Assembly: GCA_021234155.1 (NCBI GenBank)
Contig: JAJEKV010000045.1
Location: forward strand, 10,362,631 to 10,426,630
DNA length: 64,000 nucleotides
Source of the DNA: Isoetes taiwanensis
Lineage: Eukaryota > Streptophyta > Lycopodiopsida > Isoetales > Isoetaceae
Direction: 5' to 3'
The notes beneath the pieces are model-generated. The model made no database searches, was not told the origin of the DNA, and worked only from the letters and a program-made list of their open reading frames with translations. The translations under genes and the position numbers were made by a program. Shown in pieces: positions 10,720 through 21,279 of the stretch; positions within the stretch are counted from its first letter, which is position 1, and every line of letters begins with the position of its first letter.

Positions 10720-10779
10720 AGGGGAACCCAAGTGTCATTTGCACCTTCCAACCTCGCTCTCTGCTCCAAGCCGATTTTC

Positions 10780-12358
10780 ACGATCCTTAGGGCGCCAAGA
10801 TCGCATGCATTCTGTCATCCCCGGCTCCTCGGTGCTCATGGCCACTTCTTCATTCAAGCGATGGTACAAAATGCCACGGCTCATGTGGTGAAGGCGACAT
10901 CGAATCTGTCTTCAGTGTCTTCCGAAGGGAACTTGACATTGAGGCCACCATCAACGCCACTCCCTTCTACGAGAACATCATGTTCGAGTTCCATGCCAAG
11001 ATAGGACCTTTTTGGTAGAACTCCCACCTTGTGTAGGGTATTTTGCACCTAACACGCCCTCAAGTCAGCCACCGCAAGATATCCCAAATGTAGATAAGTA
11101 CTTAGAGAATAAAGCAGTCCGCCTTCCCAACTACATGTCCATCTCACAATAGGAGGAGGTACTTCTCCTATACAGCGAATTGTAAGCCATCTTTCTATCT
11201 CTTGGGGTCAAACCGGATAGGGGAACCCTCGGTCTGACCTTTAGAAGTTGAACCCATAGCCATGGCGCAAAGCAGAGGAGGAACGGATGCGACTTCAGTC
11301 TGAGCAAGAAGAAGAGGAGGAGGATGAATACTGAATCAGACCGGAAGACCTGGATCTAGAACAGAGAGGCAAAGCTGAACAAAGCAGATCCAAAACTTCA
11401 AGAGGGATCATGCGAGCAAAAAGAAGAGCCCCACCACGGGCGGGCGGGGGCATTACAAGCTTGACGCCGGTGTTCATAAAGGAAGCAGGCATATCTAACC
11501 CTTCACGACATCAAGAATCTTCCACGGTGCGCTGCAGAGGCCTTAGGGTGGATGAGATTTTACACCTTCTACGACGGCGAGGCGGATCTCGGCGACTTCA
11601 TCGATCGAGAAGCTTCGGAGACTTCCCTATCAAGATAAAGAGAAGCCGGGACCTTCACACCGTGAGACATCATCGATATAGAAGCTTTACGCGGGCATCG
11701 AGGGCGCAGATGATGGCGAAGGGAATTGCCCCGGAGGAGGAGTTCATGGCAATTCAGGAACAAATGGGCATCAAAGGCAAGTCCACATCAGCATTATTAC
11801 CGAAGCTCGCCAACACCCATCCCGAAGCGGCATGGAGGCAGTATCAACCTAAGGAGGCTGGTGCACCAAGACTTGAGAGAGCTAGAGGAGATACCGGTGG
11901 ATGACTTCGGGAAGGCACAGGGCAACTTCCTCGTGCCACAAGAAACAGGGCATGATAAGGCTCGGATACTACACCGCCGATTCGAAAGCGGGCGGAAGAA
12001 TAGCGGTTATTCACGCCAATTTAGCCCTAAGAGGTGAAGAAGGGTCTTTATGCTTATCGCCCTCTCAGGGGGTTTGGACACCATGCGATTACCTCCAAAC
12101 ATCGACCATGTTGTCCACGATCAAGAAGAGCGATTGCATTGACCATCTTCGACTTTGCAATCCCTTATAAGTAGGCGATTGGCGATTGGCAATTTTGCGT
12201 GTATACATCGGATAGGAGAATTGCGAGACATGGAGGCAGTACTCCAAGGAGGGACGACAACAAATATTCTCAGGAACTTAACAGGGTCATTAGGTACGGC
12301 CCAAGTGAAGAAATTTTTGGAAGACCACCCTGACTACCTCAAGAAGTTTGAAGAGTAA
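10780..12358 (+). pseudogene. second E2 cargo gene, unrecognised, frame-disrupted
   Basis: I do not recognise this protein. Coding-like stretches occur in shifting frames. One at about 10893-11018 includes GDIESVFSVFRREL and ATPFYENIMFEFHAKIGPF. A Glu-rich stretch lies near 11270-11335. The frame at 11410-11904 includes MAKGIAPEEEFMAIQEQMG. A clean C-terminus at 12155-12358 ends FLEDHPDYLKKFEE before TAA. Composition and the single terminal stop favour one gene of roughly 450-500 codons with many indels. It has its own TATA box and hairpin modules, lies on the element's coding strand and ends about 130 bp before gag. It could be a captured host gene or an accessory gene of this lineage. Confidence 0.5.
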
Positions 12359-12487
12359 AAGTTTATTAAATTGCATGTAAAAGATTTAGTATATATATAT
12401 GAATATAATATATATCTCTTTTGTATATAATTGCTCCCTCAAATTGTATAAACAAGTAAAACAACGTAATACACAAAACAAGAACTA

Positions 12488-13920
12488 ATGATCAGAATGT
12501 ACTCTAATGTGCATGCAGCTAGAGTACCTAGAAACCTTGATGAACACAGGCAGCGAGAACAAGAACGCGTACAAGGCCAAAGGCTTCCGGTAGAATTTGC
12601 CTGTGCAGACCAAGCGAATAACACGGAGGAGGAGCTATCCCAAATCAGATCCGACATCCACGACATAAGGGCATTGCTAGCGAGGCAAGCAAAGAATAGG
12701 AGGACAGACTCAGAATGTGCCTTTGCTTGGGAAACGCCACCGGGCCAACAAAGGCAAACGAAGGAAGAGAAGCGTAAGGAGAAGATCTCCCAGCTCGGGA
12801 TCCTCAAGCTCCAGCTCGGATACGACACTTCGTGATCGGAAGAGCAGGAAGAAGAGGCGCATCGGTAGGCCGGGCAGATCCAAACCGCGATGTGGGGATG
12901 ATCACGACCGATTACCGTAAGAAAGTTGACTCGCCCTTAGTAATGTGTGGAAAGCCGTGAAAGTTAGAGCAGTTTTCGGGGAAAACAGATCCGGAATGGA
13001 AGCAGAGGCATGGCTGGATGAGATGAGTGAGTATGGCAACGCCTTATGGCATGAAAGATAAAGACAAAGGCGTGGTAGCAACAAAGAAACCTCAAGGGTG
13101 CAGCCAGAATTTGGTGGAAGGGGTATGCCAAAGCACATGGGTGAAAGCAGGGACAGTTGCAAGTTCAAAGTTCGCCAAGGCATTCAAACATCATTATGTA
13201 CCAAGAGAACATAAGTGCAACATGATCAAAGCAGTTCTATAGGCTGCAACAAGGCAACAAAATCATCGATCCAAATGGCGAGGAGGAATTCATGAGACTA
13301 AGGCTTTATGTGCCAAAGTTGAGTGAAAAGCATGCGGTGGAAGGCTATATTGAAGGCTTGAGCGATGAGATCCATAAGCTTGTAAGGGCAATAAACCCGA
13401 AGTCCGTCGAGGCGAAGCAAAGGCCATAAGTTTGCAAGGAACAGTCCATAAGAGCGGGCATCAAGGCAGCAATATTTCCGGGATAAGGGGAAGAGCCTGG
13501 GGGCTATAGCCCAAAGGCGGCAAGCCCAAATAGCTAGTAAGACGCGGTACAATTCAAATTATGGGAAGCAAGGCAACACAAGTAGTGGTAAAGCGGGGAA
13601 AAGAAACGTAAGCTTCAAGGATCAAGGAGCCAAGTCTAACTACTCCCCAAGCGGTGAGGCAATTTCTGCAGTCCATTCCCAAAGAGAAGAAGCGGGAATG
13701 TATAGAGAAGCGGTTGTGTTTGGATGCTTCCGGCCGTGGCATAGGACCAACAATTGCCCCCGATTATGAATGCGGCATTGGCAGAGCTGGGATGGGAGAC
13801 ACCATCGGACGCAGACGACGACGCCGAAGCGGGATTACATCCATGGTGAGTGTCACATCTTTGCAGCTATTGATACGGGGAATGCAGAAAAGTCGGTATA
13901 AGGTGATCTCAACGACGGGA
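12488..13920 (+). pseudogene. gag: E2 gag (frame-disrupted)
   Basis: The leader and N-terminus match E1, with a shared stretch around GCATGCAGCTAGAG at about 12510. The first ORF (12488-12835) encodes a charged N-terminal region. Further pieces follow in all three frames (13027, 13654). The zinc knuckle region near 13720 is damaged: the E1 CFRCF knuckle reads CLDASG here because of lost bases. Nearly every break relative to E1 is a small indel, often at CAG or CTG, so the apparent decay may be partly artefact. Confidence 0.8.
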
Positions 13921-13929
13921 AAAGCCCAA

Positions 13930-16900
13930 GAGAAATCCTTTATAGTATTGATAGACTCTGGAAGCAGTCATAATTTTGCATCCCCTAGGATGGTAAGCAT
14001 GTTGAAGTTAAAGCCAATGGAGCAATTAGGCATACAGCAGGGAAGAGAATAAACTTCAATGTAGACCGCCGGTGTTAATGTTGCATTGGGAGCGGAAGTC
14101 ATGAATATAGGCAAGTATGATCTCATTATTGGAATGGAATATCTTGGACCAGCGGGAGCAATCATCGATTGTGGAAACGTAAGGTGACCTTAACAACGCT
14201 AGAGGGCAAAGTCATCGAAATCACGGAGGGTAAAGAAGTAACCCCAATCATGCAATGCATGAGTAGTGAAAAATTGCTTAAGTGCATAAGAAAGCAGCGG
14301 TGGCCTATCTCCTTAAGCTTGAGCTCCAAGATCGGGGCCGGAGAGAAATAAAGAGATCAAAGAATCTAGCAAGCTTCCCGGGCCAATAGCAAAGTTGATC
14401 GAGGAATTTCCACGACTTGTTCCACGATGAGATTAAGCGACTTCAGCCCTATAGAGAGTCGAAAGTGTGAAATAGCACTTGAACACAGGGGCCGAAGCCT
14501 ACAAGCAAGGCACCTTATAGGATGTCAACCGAGGAGTTGGAGAGTTAAAAAGCAGATTGCAAGAATTGCTAGACCTAGGGTTCATAAGACCTAGTGTCTC
14601 CCGTTCGAGTCCCCTATTCTCTTTGTGAAGAAGAAGGATGGGAGCCTTAGGATGTGCATTGATTACCGCCAGTTAAATAAGCACACCATCAAAAATAAGT
14701 ATGCCTTGCCTAGGTCGGATGACTTAATGGATCATTGCGAGGGAGCAAAGATCTTCTCCAAAATAGATCTCGATCAGGATATCACCCGATCGAGGATCAA
14801 GGAGGAAGACATTCATAAGACAAATTGGGGACAAGATATGGGCACTATGAGTTCCACAGTTATGCCCTTTGGATTGTCTAATGCACCAGCAACATTCATG
14901 AGGTTAATGAACGGCGTCTTCCGCGAATTTCTAGATTCCTTCATCATAGTCTTCTTCGACGATATCTTGGTTTTCTGATAAGTCCGTGGAGGAGCCGCCC
15001 AACACTTGAGGAAGGTGCTTGAAAAGTTAAGAAGGCATCAACTCTTTGCGCGGTTATCGAAGTGCCGCCAGCGGAAAAAGTGGAGTACTTGGGCACGTGA
15101 TCACAGAGAAGGCATTTCCACGACCCCGAAGATAGAAGCCGTGATCGGTGGCGGCACCAAAGAATACGCGATGAAGTCGGGGAGCTTCCTAGGGCTAGCG
15201 AGGCTATTATAGAAGATTTGTCGGGAATTTTGCCAAGGTAGCAAGCGCCATTAACGGATCTCACAAAAGGTGGGAAGATAAAGACCGGGCAGCCATTGGC
15301 AAAACAAGGCCCGAAAAGCATTTGAGACGCTTAAAGGAAGCTTTGACGACGGGCCCGGATTGAATCTTGCGAGATCCGACCAAAGATAAGCTTGTAGCAA
15401 CAGATGCTAGCGGGGATAGCAGCAAAAGCGCAAATCCTCATGCGGAGGAAAGAGTAGTGGCCTATGATTCCAAGAAGTTGAACGACGCCGAAAGCAGCAA
15501 TACTCAACGCATGATCGAGGAGCTCTGGCTATAGTAAGGGCTTTAAGAATTTGGAGGCATTATTTATTAGGAAGGAAATTCCAGTTAGACACGGATCATC
15601 AAAGCCTCCAATATATATTTACGCAGCCGCTCCTTAATTTGAGGCAAAGGAGATGGATGGAATTCTTGGAAGAATATGACTTTGAGATAAGTTATAAGCC
15701 AGGGAAGCTCAATGTGGTTGCGGATGCCCTTTCCCAGGAAGCCATTGGCAACAAGAATTCATTGTAACGCCATATCAACACTAAATTAGTTTAGTTTGGC
15801 AAGAAGATTGAGGAAACATTGCCGACGGACCTCAACTTCAAGGAAGTTTGGGCGAGCCTTTCCAAAGAGGCCAGGACCGACAAGGAAAGGGAGATGTTCA
15901 GGCACTACAAGAAGGAAGGAAACTTGCTATATTATAAAAACAAATTGTGTGTACCAAAATCTTCGCAAAGTTAGAAAGCTTATTTTGAATGATACACACA
16001 ATAGTCCCATAGCAGGGCATGCGGGGTTCATGAAGACATATTTCAAGATTAGAAGCGTTATTATTGGCCCGGCATGAAGAAGGAAATAGCAAGATATATT
16101 AGAGAGTGCCGATATGCCAAATAGACAAAGGCGGAACACTCGGATCGTGTGCCTTGGAACCATTGCCTGTGCCAAACGCTAAGTGGGAGGTGATAAGTAT
16201 GGATTTTATTACAGGACTCCAAGAGCGACAAGGGGGCAAAGATGCCTTGATGGTGGTAGTAGATAAGTTGTCAAAGATGGCACACTTTGTGCCGTGTAAA
16301 GAGGACAGTCTGCATTAGACACAGCCAACCTATTTGTTAAGGAGATTTTTTAGGCTCCATGGCATGCCAAGGGAGATAATCTGGGATAGAGACTCAAGTT
16401 TATGAGTGCCTTTTGGCGGGACCTATTCACCACCATCGGGCGAAGCTTCGATGAGCGCGGCATATCATCCCCAAGCGGATGGATGGTCGGAGGAGAGGAC
16501 AAACGGGATCATCGAAGATATGTTAAGAAGCTATGTATGGAACAAGCAATCAAGTGGGATGATTTCATCTACCTAGTAGAGTTTGCCTACAATGGCCAAG
16601 GTGAGTCATCGCAGATGAGTCCTTTTATGATTAATGCGGGTATCGGTGTCTTACCCCGGATACTTGGCACAACCTCGTGTCCAAGGTGGAAGTCTCCCAG
16701 CCAGATGCTTTAAATGCAAGACTTGGTGAGGAAGTGAGAGGATATCTCCTTGCAGAAGAAGCAGAAAAGCATCGTAGACAAACATAGGGACGGTAAGAGA
16801 ATTTGAAGTGGGAGACAAAGTGTGGTTGAAGATCAAAGTCAAGCAGGCCAAGCTCCGCATCGGCAATTACAAGAAGCTTGCTCCAAGATGGGCTGGACCC

Positions 16901-17260
16901 TTCAGAATAGAGAAGAGAGTAGGTAACCAATCCTACAAGTTGGACTTGCCAGCACATCTTAAGATACATAAGGTTTTCCACGTAAGTTTGCTAAAGAGGC
17001 ACACCCCAAACCCCGAGGAAGTATTGGAGACAAATGAGTTTTTAGAAATGACGGACGAGCATATTGAAATAGTTCCGTAAGTCCTTCTTGATAGATCTTA
17101 TAAGAAGACAAGAAGGTCAAAATTCCTCCAATACCTTGTGAAGTGGAAGCACTTACCAGTGGAAGACGCTACGTGGGTACTTGAGTCAGATCTTAAGAAA
17201 CAGTACCCCGAGTTTATGGAGCAATGCAAGGGTCTATTTCGTCACAGTAAGTAGTCGACA
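13930..17260 (+). pseudogene. pol: E2 pol: protease-RT-RNase H-integrase-chromodomain (frame-disrupted)
   Basis: Same domain order as E1. Protease DSGSSHNFAS is at about 13950, the RT core is at 14625-14978 with FFDDIL near 14960, and an RNase H region lies near 15400. The integrase HHCC finger is at 15990-16130 and the integrase core at 16150-16560. The C-terminal domain and chromodomain (YLVKW, ATWV) are at 16808-17240. The sequence is split over several frames by one- and two-base changes. Where E1 has stops at 3927 and 4752, E2 keeps tryptophan codons, so the two copies were damaged independently. The chromodomain would direct integration toward marked chromatin, classically H3K9 methylation. 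Confidence 0.88.
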
Positions 17261-18104
17261 TCGGCAACCAAGAAATCGCCGGGCATGTCGATTTGGGTTT
17301 AGATTTAAGCATGTGTAGCTAAAGCTAATCCACGATGCCTATGCTAGGCATGGGTTGCATGCGTTGCCCGATGATGAGACCACTACGGTGCTCTCTAGGG
17401 CGGGTGTAATGTCAATGTAGGCATGACCGGCGTTCCGCTGGTGGAGTGGAAGGTAGATTAGAAGTCTACCGTCCCACGGAAGTAGGCGACCTCGAGAGAA
17501 AAGAGGTCATTCAGGTATGCATTGATAGGAAAAACACCTCTAGTCAATGCCTGCGGGGAGGGCCCTTCACGCCATATACGGGGAAGGACCCAAGTCCCAC
17601 GCTAGGCAACTAAGGTGTAGGCATGAGCGGCATATAGGCATAATAGGCCGTCTCTTCGGCCGGGGATGGGAGAAACATAATCTTCTATGCCGAGACATGC
17701 CTTGCATCCATATAATTGTATTTAATGGGTGGTTCCCTTACAACCAACCCTTATAATAATAATTAAATATGTACTAGCGTGGCGTACATCCTGCAGGGCA
17801 ACTAGAAGGACCCGGCGGGAGGGGGTAGCTACAAGAACTCAACGCATAGTTTTGCCATAATGTGTTGTGAGGAGGCGATTTTGAAGTTTTAGTTAAAACC
17901 TTAAAGCCATAATTGATGTCAATCTTGTTTATAGTCGATTATGAAGTAGAGGACGGAAGAGCCTCTCACCATAGTACAATTACAGTAAACTATAAATATT
18001 ACCTGAGGTGATTAATATAATATGGATATGTAAGTGTTGTAATTGCAGGATATCACGGTACCCAAGGTGGGAGGCAGCGTGATCTTTGAGGGCGACATCA
18101 AGTC
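17261..18104 (+). other. E2 3' untranslated region
   Basis: Counterpart of the E1 region 5385-6088, with short internal repeats of a TAGGCATGAG-type word. No gene is supported. Confidence 0.65.
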
Positions 18105-18117
18105 AAGGTGGGGAGAA
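18105..18117 (+). other. E2 polypurine tract
   Basis: AAGGTGGGGAGAA, identical to the E1 tract and directly abutting the 3' LTR start. Confidence 0.88.
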
Positions 18118-19717
18118 TGTGGCGTTCCGGCATAATATGCGCCCCAATCACGTATATTATACGCCGCGTCACACATACATGTCACAAGTGACATGTACTT
18201 GAGAGCAGGACAACGTTGCACCTAGGAGCTAAAGGCTGCACCTAGGGGGCAACCTTGGATGTTGGGTATGTAATTAAACATACACAACAAAAGGTTCCTT
18301 CTTCATCCATTTCCAAATGGCTTAAAGCCATTTGCCCATGTGGATGCCCTAACCTAGATAGGGTCTATATAAGGGCTAAAACCCTAGACCCTAGCTCTCC
18401 TTTCACTTTGCCAATTAGGGTTTTCTAGAGCTTCCTTTCCTCTTTTCGCATTGGAGGGCTTTCCCGGGCCAATTCGGCCAAAGGTAAGGTTCGAATCGCA
18501 TTGCCGGAACTCGAAAAGTCGGATTTGCACAACAAGAGTTCTTGAGTAGCATTTGTCTTGACAAGATCAGGAGCATGGGCCTTCCGAGGATGAGGAGCAA
18601 GCCAAGGAGCAGGTATCTAGTTGTTCATTTGTGCAAAACCGACTTTAAGGCGTGGCAATATGCGATTTAGTATGTTAGATCATCTCGGAAGCCTTGTAGA
18701 TCCCTAGATCCGGAGACTCTAACGAATGAACCTAACATTGGATGTTAAGTAGATAGATTGATATGATTCTCTATCTACGTTACGTGATATTGCATGTATT
18801 CCACTCTGTGATCTCCTTGTTGTGGGAAGGGGGTAGAGACCAAAGGGCGTGTGTAGAAGATGCTCCCTAGCATAGCACCTTAGTTCCCACATAAATGCGG
18901 CCCGTGCGGTACGGGAGCCCACCTGGCTGTGGGTGAAGGGGCAAGGCCGGGTTGATAAGGAGGAACTTGTCTCATCGCTGGACTGACCCCTCTCCGGTAG
19001 TAAAGCCTATCGGGGGTCTTTCTTTGGCTAGGCTTAATGGCTTGTCATCCTTTGCGTGTGGGCAAGGTATGAGCTCACACGTGGGGTGGTGGATATGACC
19101 TTCCGGTGAGTTCAAGTCGAATAAAGGCGGTGGCCCTCTAGCTTCTTGGCCGAGCATGGATACCTCACGGAGGAGAGGCTCTCTTCCTGCCTCATCGGGG
19201 TTGGGGAGATGCAACCCGCCAGTAGTAGCCCCTCCGGCTATTCACCCGGCAAAGCTACGGCCAAGTCCCAACACTTTTCAGCCTACTCCGCAAAGTGTGC
19301 GGGAGGGGCGGATGGAGTGGACTACCCTAAGCCATGTTCTATGCCGCCCAAATCCATTGCCATGAATTCCATGCGCAATGAACTCGGAGAGACTGGCCGT
19401 CGGGCCATCCCCTTGAGTCTGAGCCCTGGGTAGGAACTCCCCTTGTTATTATTGCTATGAAGGTATTGTTATCTCTGTGATGTTGCTATCTCTATGGTGA
19501 TTGTATATTGTTAGTTGTGCTCACGTTTGTTTATTCACGCTTCCGCAGATAGGTCGACCCGATGGAAGACGGGTGAATGACACATCCACTCTTCCCTTGC
19601 TGGCTCTGCCCCATGGGAGTAGAGTCGGGTGGATGGCCCCTGTCAGGCAGCTGCCAGGGGGAATGCTCCTCCTTCGAATACGATGCGGGCATCGTATAAG
19701 GAGTAGGGGACGTCACA
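18118..19717 (+). repeat. E2 3' LTR
   Basis: 1600 bp, from TGTGGCGTTCC to GGGGACGTCACA. It matches the 5' LTR of E2 along its whole length. The 23-bp length difference and most mismatches sit at CAG/CTG positions. For example CTCTGG in the E1 LTR appears as CTCGG in one E2 LTR and CTCACGG in the other. The short ORFs within it are not conserved. Confidence 0.93.
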
Positions 19718-21003
19718 CCCTTCCTTCTTTCGCATTTGGGGTTCTCTTGAGCCATTCCGGCCAAGCTAAGAACCAATCCGCATTGTCAGGCTCTGTAAAG
19801 CCGCCTTTGCACAACAGATCGCTGAGTAGCAGCCATCTTCAGCAAGATCAGAGGCATGGATGCATTCCGAGGATCTGGAGCAGGTCGATGACCAGGTAAT
19901 TAGTCATTCTGTTGTGCAAAGCCGCCTTTGGGCTAGGCAATAAGCTAGTTTAGCATGTTAGCCCAGTTGTAGAGGCCTTATAGATCCCGAGATCATAAGC
20001 CCTAACAAAGGAACCTAACTCTAGATGTTTAGATAGATAGACTAGATGTTATTATTCATTTCAGTTCTGTGATGATATTTGTATTTCACTCTGTGACCTC
20101 CATGTATTGGGAAGGGGGGTAGAGGCCTAAAGCCTGTGTAGCAGATGATTCTAGGTAGCCTACTAGTTCCCAATTACATGCGGCCTGTGCACAGGAGCCC
20201 ACCGGGTTGTGGGTAGAGGGACCAGACCGGCAGACAATGGGGTACTTGTCCCAACACTGAAGCGATCCCTCTGGTGTGTAAAGCCTACCAGGGATCCCTG
20301 TGAGCTAGGCTTAATGGCTTGCCACTGCATGTGGGCAAGGCATGAGCTCGACACCCGTGGAGTGATGCGTCACTCTCCATTGAGTTCAAGTCGAATAAGG
20401 GCGGTGGCCCTCTAGCCACCTGTATTGGGTATGGAAGCCTCTGGAGGAGAGGTGACTCTCCTCCTGCCTCATCAGGGCTGGGGAGATGCAACCCAGTGGT
20501 AGCCCTCTTGGCTGTGTACCCGGCAGGCTACGGTCAGGTCCCAACACTTTTCAACCCACTCTGTAAAGTGTGCACAGGAGGGGCGGATGGAGTGGACTAC
20601 CCTCAGCTATGTTCCTATGCCAGCCAAATCCATTGCCATGAATTCTGTCTGCAATGACTTCTGGAGGCCCAAGACATCAGTCAAACCCCCTTGAGTCTGA
20701 GCCCTGGGTAGGATCTCCCTTGTTGCTATTGTTCATGTTGATGTTGTATATCTGATGTTTATGGTGTATTCACCCTTCGAGGTGACTGTATTGATATAAT
20801 GTTCTTATGTGCTCATGTTTATTTACGCTTCCTTGAATAGGTCGATCGAAGGGAGGCAGGGTGAATGATGCATCCACTCTTCCCTTGCTGGCTCATTCAT
20901 TCGGGAGTGGTGTCGGTGGATGGCCCCCGCCCGGGGCCGCGGGGAATGCTTTCGAATCTTCGATAACGATGTGCGCATCGTATAAGAAGTAGGGGACGTC
21001 ACA
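19718..21003 (+). repeat. E1 3' LTR, right piece
   Basis: Starts with the second copy of the CCCTT target duplication and continues the LTR exactly from the point where 6422 stops. It runs to GGGGACGTCACA at 21003. Together with 6102-6422 it forms one ~1.6-kb LTR that is clearly diverged from the E2 LTRs, so it is an older or different subfamily. Confidence 0.92.
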
Positions 21004-21008
21004 CCAAG

Positions 21009-21279
21009 CCAATTCTAATTGGGTTGTTTCATGGCTATATGTTTTCACCTTATAATATGGTAGCCTTAAATCTTGCAACAATAGTTCATAGAAAATCTCC
21101 AAATATCTTATTTGGTCTATATATTATATGTTTATGTTCAGACATGGTTCCAAACATTTTAGAGGGCAACTTTTATACTTGGAATGATCCGCCTGTGCTA
21201 ATACTTACGCAGTATAAGCAGGCCCATATATCGAGAAGGGTGAGCCTAGGGAGCAAATTTATAACATGTGTCCTACTTC
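21009..21279 (+). other. host open frame interrupted by E1 and by a solo LTR
   Basis: Open in one frame over the whole interval. Removing E1 and one copy of CCAAG joins it to 366-422 in frame. Removing the solo LTR and one copy of ACTTC joins it to 22822-22943, again in frame. The rebuilt frame is about 149 codons and contains a WNDPPVLILTQYK segment and hydrophobic stretches. A possible splice donor (GGTGAGT) lies at 22824. I do not recognise the family. It may be an exon of a host gene or part of an older transposon. Confidence 0.5.

Larger units (their letters stand above)
6423..19717 (+). mobile_element. E2: complete 13.3-kb chromovirus with extra cargo genes
   Basis: A full LTR retrotransposon nested in the E1 3' LTR, with a 5-bp target duplication, CCCTT, at 6418-6422 and 19718-19722. 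In order it has 5' LTR (6423-7999), primer-binding site, 4.5 kb of non-retroviral cargo, gag, pol ending in a chromodomain, polypurine tract and 3' LTR (18118-19717). It is nearly twice as long as E1 because of the cargo, which includes a histone H3-like frame. Many frame breaks occur in gag, pol and cargo, yet the LTRs remain alike and their differences cluster at CAG/CTG sites. Consensus error therefore probably exaggerates its decay. Confidence 0.93.
423..21003 (+). mobile_element. E1: old Ty3/gypsy chromovirus, interrupted by nested E2
   Basis: E1 starts with TGTGACGTTCC at 423 and ends with GGGGACGTCACA at 21003. It is flanked by a 5-bp target duplication, CCAAG, at 418-422 and 21004-21008. 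It keeps gag, protease, reverse transcriptase, RNase H, integrase and chromodomain in the usual Ty3/gypsy order, then a polypurine tract and a 3' LTR. The 3' LTR is split by E2 at 6423-19717. The 5' LTR is reduced to about 23 bp, and the primer site and leader are gone, so the copy cannot be autonomous. In-frame stops in pol confirm decay. Subtracting E2, the element is about 7.3 kb. The assignment to chromoviruses rests on the chromodomain fused behind integrase. Confidence 0.92.
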
